DNA of 64,000 nucleotides from Advenella kashmirensis W13003 (GTDB taxonomy: Bacteria > Pseudomonadota > Gammaproteobacteria > Burkholderiales > Burkholderiaceae_B). Below, piece after piece: positions 58,604-64,000 of the stretch. The translations under genes and the position numbers were made by a program. Within the stretch, counting starts at the first letter, position 1, and each line of letters starts with the position of its first letter. Under the pieces are notes generated by a model. That model did not search any database and was not told the origin of the DNA. It saw only the letters and a list, made by a program, of their open reading frames with translations. Location: assembly GCF_000506985.1 (NCBI RefSeq), contig NZ_KI650979.1, forward strand, positions 496,001 through 560,000, read 5' to 3'.

Positions 58604-59557
58604 CTATTTCGCACCAATGTCCTGAAGGAATTTGCGCCGCGAGGTGACTTCATCCTCGACATGCTTTTGCATTTGTGCAACGCTCATATCCAAGGAAGAT
58701 TGCACGTTTTCGGTCATGAATTTCTTCCACTCAGGATCGGCTTCAACTTTGTCCATGCCATCGGTGAGCACTTTGATGACCGCAGCCGGTGTGCCCTTTT
58801 TGACCATAACACCACGCCATAAGGTCTCAACAACGTCGTAGCCCTGCTCTTTGAAGGTTGGTACATCGGGGAAAAATGCGTCTCGCTTTGCCGTACTGAT
58901 GGCAAGCAAACGGATTTCTCCGCTACGCAGTTGTGGCAGCGCTGAGCTGGGCGTGATGGCCGCCGCCTGGATGTGATTGCCCATCAAAGCCAGCACTGCC
59001 TGGTTGCCGCCCTGAAAGGGAACCCATACGCCTTTGAAGCCGGCAGCCTGTTGCAAACGATAATATGAGTATTGGTGAAAACCGGCGGTGGCATAACCCC
59101 CGACGCTGATCTGGTCAGGATTCTTTTTCAATGCGGCGACAAGCTGGGACAATGACTGAAACTGGCTGTCCTTTCGGACCGCCATCGCCGATGGTTCAGT
59201 CTGCAGACCACGAATGAAAATGAAGTCATCCGCCGTGTAGGCAGACTTCCCATCAGCCATCAGAAATGACGTCGAGCCGGTTGCCGAGATCACAGTATAG
59301 CCATCTGCAGGCGAATTCATGGCATTGGCCATGCCAACGGCGCCGGTGCCGCCCGGCCGGTTCTCAACCACAATAGTTTGCTTGAGCTCCTTGCCCAGGA
59401 ACTGGGCAAGCGTTCGCATCATCAAATCCAGCGGCGAGCCCGCCGCCGAAGTACAAATGAACCGTATCGGCTTGTCGGGATAATTGGCCATGCTTGGCGC
59501 GTTCAATACAAATATGCCGACAAAGATAAATAATAGTCGAACAATCATCGTTTTCAT
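58604..59557 (-). CDS. Bug-type periplasmic solute receptor
   Basis: A 317-residue receptor: signal peptide about 1-24 (IVRLLFIFVGIFVLNAPSMA), then NYPDKPIRFICTSAAGSPLD, ADGYTVISA and VPFQGGNQAVLA. The opening has RFICTSAAGS where most copies read VPFAAGG, so it is one of the more divergent receptors here. Middle gene of the dehydratase-Bug-dehydrogenase operon; its ligand is probably a sugar acid or similar. Confidence 0.92.
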   Translation of the reverse strand: MKTMIVRLLFIFVGIFVLNAPSMANYPDKPIRFICTSAAGSPLDLMMRTLAQFLGKELKQTIVVENRPGGTGAVGMANAMNSPADGYTVISATGSTSFLMADGKSAYTADDFIFIRGLQTEPSAMAVRKDSQFQSLSQLVAALKKNPDQISVGGYATAGFHQYSYYRLQQAAGFKGVWVPFQGGNQAVLALMGNHIQAAAITPSSALPQLRSGEIRLLAISTAKRDAFFPDVPTFKEQGYDVVETLWRGVMVKKGTPAAVIKVLTDGMDKVEADPEWKKFMTENVQSSLDMSVAQMQKHVEDEVTSRRKFLQDIGAK

Positions 59558-59600
59558 TTTCGTCTCCTCCGTGGTTGCGCGCGTGTTTTACTGCGCAGAT

Positions 59601-60761
59601 TCAGGATTTTATGGGTTGGTCATCTTCGCTCATGCGGAACGTGCGGGCAGGATAGCGCTGTGATGGCCGTGAGCGAACCGCCTCCTCGATCACATCCAGA
59701 CCCAGGCCGGGGTCAGTAGGCAACTGAATATAGCCATTTACTGGCTGAAGCGAGTTGCGCGTCACGACACGGCCGAATTCTTCATATGGCAGGAAGTACT
59801 CCGTAATTGTGAAATTGGGCATACAAGCGGCCGCGTGCACGGTGGCAGACAACGACAAGGTTGTCGAGTTGTAGTTATGCGGGGATACCGCGACCATTTC
59901 CGACTCGGCCGAAGCCGCGATAAACAGCAACTCCAGAATGCCGCCACAATTGGACACATCGGGATTAATGATATCGACAGCCCGTTCACGAAATAAGCGC
60001 CTGAAATCAGCTCTCCCGTACATCGCTTCGCCACTGACCACAGGTATCGGGCTGCGTAACCGTACCTCGGCCAGCGCATCCAGGTTTTCGACCTGGCACG
60101 GCTCTTCGAACCAGTAAGGTTCGAATTCTGCCAGGGCGTTAGCCAGCGTAATAGCCGGAGCTGGCGCCAATCGTCGATGAATATCCAGCAATAGATCGAC
60201 ATCGGGGCCGACGGCGTCGCGAACCGCGCGCACAACTTCGACGGAATGGCGAATATGCTCTTTCGGTATGTGAGTACGCCATGGTCTTGGAAGCGGGTCA
60301 AATTTCATTGCTGTAAATCCCTGACGCACGACATCTTCCGCTGCACGGGCGAAATCGGCCGGGTTCTGCATTTTATAGCTCCAGCCATTTGCGTATACGC
60401 GGATTTTTTCCCGACACGGTCCGCCCAGCAAATTGTAGACAGGCTGTCCTACCGCCTTACCGGCAATATCCCACAGCGCCTGTTCAATCCCCGATACCGC
60501 GCACCAATACTCAAGAGAAGACCGGCGTTGCGCGTAGTCGTCGAAAGCAATCTGTATAAAGTGCCTAATATGTCGCGCCTGGCGACCGACCAAATACTGG
60601 CCCAATGCTTCTACTTGCTCGGCGATGGCCCGATCACGATCATATTGACTGTACGCTTCCCCCCAACCGACGATACCATCATCCGTTTCGATGCGAACAA
60701 AAATCAGATTCTTTCTCCAGCCAGGATGAACAGAAAGGCATTCGACCTTTTTTATTTTCAT
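59601..60761 (-). CDS. Enolase-superfamily enzyme, galactonate-dehydratase-like
   Basis: A 386-residue enzyme. Metal ligands Asp193 (LLDIHRR), Glu219 (WFEEP) and Glu245 (SGEAMYG), base candidate Lys153 in AMKFDP, and His295 in SPHNYNS as the second base; this set is typical of the sugar-acid dehydratase (mandelate racemase) branch rather than the MLE branch. It should convert an aldonate or related acid to a 2-keto-3-deoxy acid. First gene of its operon, divergent from a LysR gene. GGGAG precedes the start. Confidence 0.9.
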   Translation of the reverse strand: MKIKKVECLSVHPGWRKNLIFVRIETDDGIVGWGEAYSQYDRDRAIAEQVEALGQYLVGRQARHIRHFIQIAFDDYAQRRSSLEYWCAVSGIEQALWDIAGKAVGQPVYNLLGGPCREKIRVYANGWSYKMQNPADFARAAEDVVRQGFTAMKFDPLPRPWRTHIPKEHIRHSVEVVRAVRDAVGPDVDLLLDIHRRLAPAPAITLANALAEFEPYWFEEPCQVENLDALAEVRLRSPIPVVSGEAMYGRADFRRLFRERAVDIINPDVSNCGGILELLFIAASAESEMVAVSPHNYNSTTLSLSATVHAAACMPNFTITEYFLPYEEFGRVVTRNSLQPVNGYIQLPTDPGLGLDVIEEAVRSRPSQRYPARTFRMSEDDQPIKS

Positions 60762-60772
60762 GAACGAGACTC

Positions 60773-60857
60773 CCGATAAATTGATGTTTGTGCAGACCCG
60801 CTGCGACTGCAGTCAATTTATCGGAAATGAAATATGATGTAAATGATATATATTTAC
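60773..60857. promoter_or_regulatory. Long inverted repeat and LysR-type dyad in dehydratase/LysR promoter
   Basis: CCGATAAATTGA (60773-60784) and TCAATTTATCGG (60813-60824) are perfect 12-bp inverted arms, 28 bases apart; TGCAG/CTGCA inside adds a second pairing. A separate dyad GTAAAT-N7-ATTTAC spans 60839-60857, about 43 bases before the LysR start. Both fit LysR-type control of the divergent operon. Confidence 0.55.
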
Positions 60858-60900
60858 TATCTAGTAATACCAAATATCACATTACTAAAGCGGACTCCAA

Positions 60901-61848
60901 ATGTCATCCACCAGACAAAAGCAGGTACAACGGCGGCATATCGAAGCCATTGCATCCATTGCCGAACACGGCTCTGTGCATCGCGCAGCTACCCGCCTCG
61001 GTACTTCCCAGCCTGCACTATCCCGGTTGCTGGCCGAGGCCGAGTCCATGCTGGGCACACGCATCTTTGAGCGGTCGGCAAGAGGAAGCGTGCCGACCGC
61101 CCGCGGCAGGGTCATTGTCAACCAGACCCGCTTTTTACTGGGCAGTATCAGGCGGCTGGACGATGTCATGAATACCCTGGGATCAACCATCAGATTAGGT
61201 TGTATTCCTCGCGCCATGCATTCGATCATGCCCCACTTGCTTAACAGGGTACATGCAGATAATCATCCGAAAGGGCATTTGCCTGCCTGGAAGCTGACAG
61301 TCGTTGAAGACAGTTCCACCCAGCTGTTGACAGACCTGGAGAGCGAGAAACTGGACTTTGCCATCATGCGGCATGTTGCTGGCGCAGCAGGTATAGGAGC
61401 AAGCTACGCGACAGAGCACCTTTACAAGGAACAGCCTTTTATCATTTGCGGCGCCACTAATACAGAATTTCCAAACGATACCTATACATTGGAGGAATTA
61501 GCCGCCAAAGATTGGGTACTGCCTTCCCCGGGTAGCACCTCGCGAGCCATTCTTGATCGTTTCTGGCAGGAACAAGACCTTCCCACGCTCAGGTCCGTTA
61601 TAGAAACGCGCACCTTTGAGTCCAATCTTGCCCTGGTTGTCAAAACGGCATTTATCTCTATTGTTCCGGAGTCAATTGCGCGGCACTACGCGCAACTGGG
61701 AATGGTAAAAATTATTGATACCGAAACGGCATTGCCTTCCAGCAGCGTCATGCTTGTGTACAACCAGACTATCAAAGAGGACGCGTTGTGCCAGCCGTTT
61801 CGCGCGCTTGTGCAGGCAGCTGCGCAAGATACGCGTGCTGATCTTTAG
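60901..61848 (+). CDS. LysR-family regulator
   Basis: A 315-residue LysR protein: RRHIEAIASIAEHGSVHRAA, helix-turn-helix LGTSQPALSRLLAEAESM (about 33-50) and a co-inducer domain to the end. Divergent from the galactonate-dehydratase-like operon and its likely regulator. It converges on a Bug gene across 84 bases in which I see no clear terminator. Confidence 0.92.
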   Translation: MSSTRQKQVQRRHIEAIASIAEHGSVHRAATRLGTSQPALSRLLAEAESMLGTRIFERSARGSVPTARGRVIVNQTRFLLGSIRRLDDVMNTLGSTIRLGCIPRAMHSIMPHLLNRVHADNHPKGHLPAWKLTVVEDSSTQLLTDLESEKLDFAIMRHVAGAAGIGASYATEHLYKEQPFIICGATNTEFPNDTYTLEELAAKDWVLPSPGSTSRAILDRFWQEQDLPTLRSVIETRTFESNLALVVKTAFISIVPESIARHYAQLGMVKIIDTETALPSSSVMLVYNQTIKEDALCQPFRALVQAAAQDTRADL

Positions 61849-61932
61849 GCACGTCATACCCTTGCGGACTTAGACAGATTCGACACACCCAAAAAACACA
61901 TAGGCATCGCCCTGGCCAGATCTATCAGCGCT

Positions 61933-62907
61933 TTATTGAATTTTAATGTCGGCCGAACGAATGACTTTTTCCCAGCGCGTACGTTCTGCGGAAATATATT
62001 TTTCAAATTCTGCCGGGGGCTGGTAGGCCGGGTCGGTTCCCTGTTTTTTCAAGCGATTGGCCAGTTCCGGATTGGCCAGCGCCTTTTCTACTTCACGGGT
62101 CAGCTTTTCAAGAACAGCTGGTGGTGTACCTGCAGGTGCAAATATACCCTGCCAGCCGTAAATGGTCATGTCGGGATACCCTGCTTCCGCCATGGTCGGA
62201 ACATCGGGAAGGTCGGGCGCACGCTTCTCACCCGTGATCGCAATGGCCCGTGCCCGCCCGCCTGAAACCTGTGGCTGTACAACATTCAGACCGTCGATAA
62301 CAAGCTGCACTTCATTTGCGGCCAGTGCCGTCAGCGACGGTGCACTCCCTTTATAAGGAACATGAGTCAGCTTCAGGCCCGTTTGGATATTGAGCAGTTC
62401 CACTGCCAGATGATTAATATTACCGCTGCCTCCGGAACCGAAGAACATTTTGCCAGGTTTGCTTTTGGCCAACGCTATAAACGCTTTCATATCTTTTGCG
62501 GGCAGTGTCGATGGCACGGCGGCAAGCAGTGGCGTCACCACAAGGCGCGCGATGGGCGCCAGTTTCTTCACCGACTCCGAGGCCTGTTTTGGATAAAGCG
62601 CAGGATTCGCAGTCAGCATGCCCAGGTTCCCCATTAACAAAACATACCCGTCAGGACGGGCCCGCGAGACGTAGTCCATCGCAATATTTCCGGCAGCGCC
62701 GGCCCGGTTTTCAACAATCACTTGCTGCCCCAGCTGCTTGGCGAGTGCATCCGCCAATTGACGGGCAACCATGTCTACGCCACCGCCCGGTGGAAAACCC
62801 ACGATCAGCGAGATCGGTTGATTGGGATAAGTCTGGCCGAAAACGGGTGTTGTCATCACGGATAGTGAACAAACAATACCTGCAGCAAGCGATGTCAATG
62901 TCTTCAT
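61933..62907 (-). CDS. Bug-type periplasmic solute receptor
   Basis: A 324-residue receptor. The ATG at 62907 lies nine bases after GGAG, whereas the ATG at 62922 overlaps it. Leader MKTLTSLAAGIVCSLSVMT to about FGQ, then YPNQPISLIVGFPPGGGVD, PDGYVLLMG and VPYKGSAPSLTA. It follows the GntR gene by about 110 bases, likely the end of a sulfatase-GntR-Bug operon. Confidence 0.92.
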   Translation of the reverse strand: MKTLTSLAAGIVCSLSVMTTPVFGQTYPNQPISLIVGFPPGGGVDMVARQLADALAKQLGQQVIVENRAGAAGNIAMDYVSRARPDGYVLLMGNLGMLTANPALYPKQASESVKKLAPIARLVVTPLLAAVPSTLPAKDMKAFIALAKSKPGKMFFGSGGSGNINHLAVELLNIQTGLKLTHVPYKGSAPSLTALAANEVQLVIDGLNVVQPQVSGGRARAIAITGEKRAPDLPDVPTMAEAGYPDMTIYGWQGIFAPAGTPPAVLEKLTREVEKALANPELANRLKKQGTDPAYQPPAEFEKYISAERTRWEKVIRSADIKIQ

Positions 62908-63018
62908 CTCGAATATCTCCATGAGAACCCGGTGTGTGCTGCCTGTAGCCGGAAGTTTTGCGGATATGACCCGTTGATATGATTGCTTTTTGACAGGGAC
63001 GGGTGCTTGCCCTGGTAT

Positions 63019-63747
63019 TCATTTCTGATTGCCGTACACCACCTTCTTTATCAAGCCGGAAATATGCGCCTGTTGTGCATCTCGATCAAGGCTATCGATA
63101 ATATGATCACGCATTGCATCGGCCGCTGACCGGCGGTCTCCCTCGCGCAGGCAAGCCAGCACGCGCTCATGCTCAGCCACGATCTGAGCCTGATTCACCA
63201 CACCGCGCCCCAGGAAAATACGGGAGAACTGCGGTGAGGCATAAAGGCGGGAATGCGCATCTTCAAGCATGGTATTGTGTGCGAGGCCAATGAGGGTCGC
63301 ATGGAATCGCCAGTTAAGTTCGCTGTATTTTCTGATGCCGCTTGCGGTCGTACCGAAATCGGCCTGGCGCATTTGCTCATTGATCTCTTCCGCCCGGTCG
63401 ATCAGACTGCCGTCTATCGGTCCCAGAATATAAAGCAATGCATTGGACTCGACCACGATGCGCACCACTGCCCAGTCGGTATATTGTTCAAGGGTCGGCG
63501 CTTCCGGAACCCGATAGCCGATATTTCGCGTGAAAACCAATTGCCCTTCCGCCGCCAGGCGGGCCAGCGCTTCCCGTATCGGCGTGTGACTCACGCCACA
63601 TTGGCGGGACAACTGAGCAATGCTGATGGCCGTACCCGGCTGCACAAGCCCGGTTGTGATCATTTTCTGGACTTCAATATAAACCTGGTCCGCCAGGCTT
63701 CTGGGCTGGATCGTGGCAACACCGGATCGTGACGCGTTCATAGGCAT
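63019..63747 (-). CDS. GntR-family regulator (FadR/FCD group)
   Basis: A 242-residue regulator: winged helix at about 17-80 (SLADQVYIEVQKMITTGLVQ, LSRQCGVSHTPIREALARLA) and an FCD helical ligand domain (about 95-225) with the metal/ligand histidine regions NWRFHATLIGLA and EHERVLACLREGD. Start at ATG 63747 or 63741; no strong ribosome site separates them. It follows the sulfatase by 33 bases and is probably in the same transcript. Confidence 0.92.
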   Translation of the reverse strand: MPMNASRSGVATIQPRSLADQVYIEVQKMITTGLVQPGTAISIAQLSRQCGVSHTPIREALARLAAEGQLVFTRNIGYRVPEAPTLEQYTDWAVVRIVVESNALLYILGPIDGSLIDRAEEINEQMRQADFGTTASGIRKYSELNWRFHATLIGLAHNTMLEDAHSRLYASPQFSRIFLGRGVVNQAQIVAEHERVLACLREGDRRSAADAMRDHIIDSLDRDAQQAHISGLIKKVVYGNQK

Positions 63748-63780
63748 TCGTACAAAATATGGGTTGGGAAAAATAAGGAA

Positions 63781-64000
63781 TCAATCAACTTCAAGACGCT
63801 CGGCCACATCAGACAAGCCGTAACGCGTAAACATTTCATCGGGCGCATCATTGGCCCGCAACAGGGTCGCAATTGCCATCCGCATGCGCTGCTCGATGTC
63901 GGGATCATTGATCGGATGACGCTGAACCGGATCGCTTTCCAGGTCATAAAGCGCCGTGTTGGCTTCCAGTAAGGGATAACGGCGCGTCATATTTCCCCTG
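63781..64000 (-). CDS. Sulfatase-family protein, C-terminal end only
   Basis: The last 72 residues of a protein that continues beyond the right edge; the frame is open to 64000. The segment ANTALYDLESDPVQRHPIND matches the sulfatase C-terminal pattern LYDLxxDPxExxNL, and is followed by a helical end. No catalytic residues lie in this part, so the class (arylsulfatase, choline-sulfatase or similar) is unresolved. First visible gene of the leftward operon with GntR and a Bug receptor. Confidence 0.8.
   Translation of the reverse strand, partial: RGNMTRRYPLLEANTALYDLESDPVQRHPINDPDIEQRMRMAIATLLRANDAPDEMFTRYGLSDVAERLEVD

Noticed and set aside
1-64000. CRISPR arrays, rRNA, tRNA, insertion sequences, prophage
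   Set aside because: No repeat-spacer pattern, no transposase or integrase, and no RNA gene signature were seen on either strand by reading.

Overview
This 64 kb window looks like chromosomal DNA of a betaproteobacterium of the family Alcaligenaceae (Bordetella, Achromobacter, Advenella and relatives). The main reason is eleven separate genes for Bug-type (TctC-like) periplasmic solute receptors, an expansion typical of that family. Moderate GC content, many LysR/GntR/IclR regulators and small catabolic modules fit the same picture. I saw no rRNA, tRNA, insertion sequence, prophage or CRISPR array. The genus is an inference; Advenella is one possibility.

Most of the window is a string of small self-contained modules, each usually one or two enzymes plus a Bug receptor and a divergent regulator. 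They are: a PcaB/fumarase-superfamily lyase with a GntR regulator (1-2609); a HipBA toxin-antitoxin pair with a four-site operator array (2626-4342); an isolated isochorismate synthase and a Bug receptor (4427-6669); an AtuA pair with a Bug receptor and LysR (6784-10477); an SDR/MFS pair with TetR (10511-13222); an enolase-superfamily enzyme with a Bug receptor (13280-15351); a 2-hydroxyacid dehydrogenase with a Bug receptor (16163-18117); a nitroreductase, an acyl-CoA ligase and a Bug receptor (18248-21983); a PhoD-like phosphatase (22153-24138); a Bug receptor and flavoprotein with IclR (24139-27550); and an operon for an M29/NicX-like putative metalloenzyme with a Cys-rich tail, a membrane protein, a Bug receptor and GntR (27818-31591).

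From 32145 to 39772 lies an orphan type VI secretion VgrG island, transcribed leftward: VgrG, three small paralogous beta-rich proteins of unknown function, a DUF2169-pentapeptide-repeat protein, a second pentapeptide-repeat protein and a DUF4150 PAAR-like protein. No T6SS core genes are present. I regard this as the best candidate for an undescribed system here. To its right are a two-subunit molybdenum hydroxylase (40328-43051), a complete peptide-type ABC importer in one operon with a beta-lactamase-fold serine hydrolase (43067-49328, LysR divergent) and an ArsR-AHSA1 pair (50422-51167).

The right end holds a CaiB-type CoA-transferase with a Bug receptor and LysR (51182-53619 onward), stress and housekeeping genes (CsbD, a DUF1328 microprotein, a zinc-ribbon membrane protein, MnmH, YchJ), a remnant of a class II aldolase gene, a galactonate-dehydratase-like/Bug/dehydrogenase operon with LysR (57567-61848), and the start of a sulfatase-GntR-Bug operon that runs off the right edge (61933-64000). 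Regulatory DNA is unusually readable: several divergent promoters carry clear dyads or dyad arrays, listed separately.
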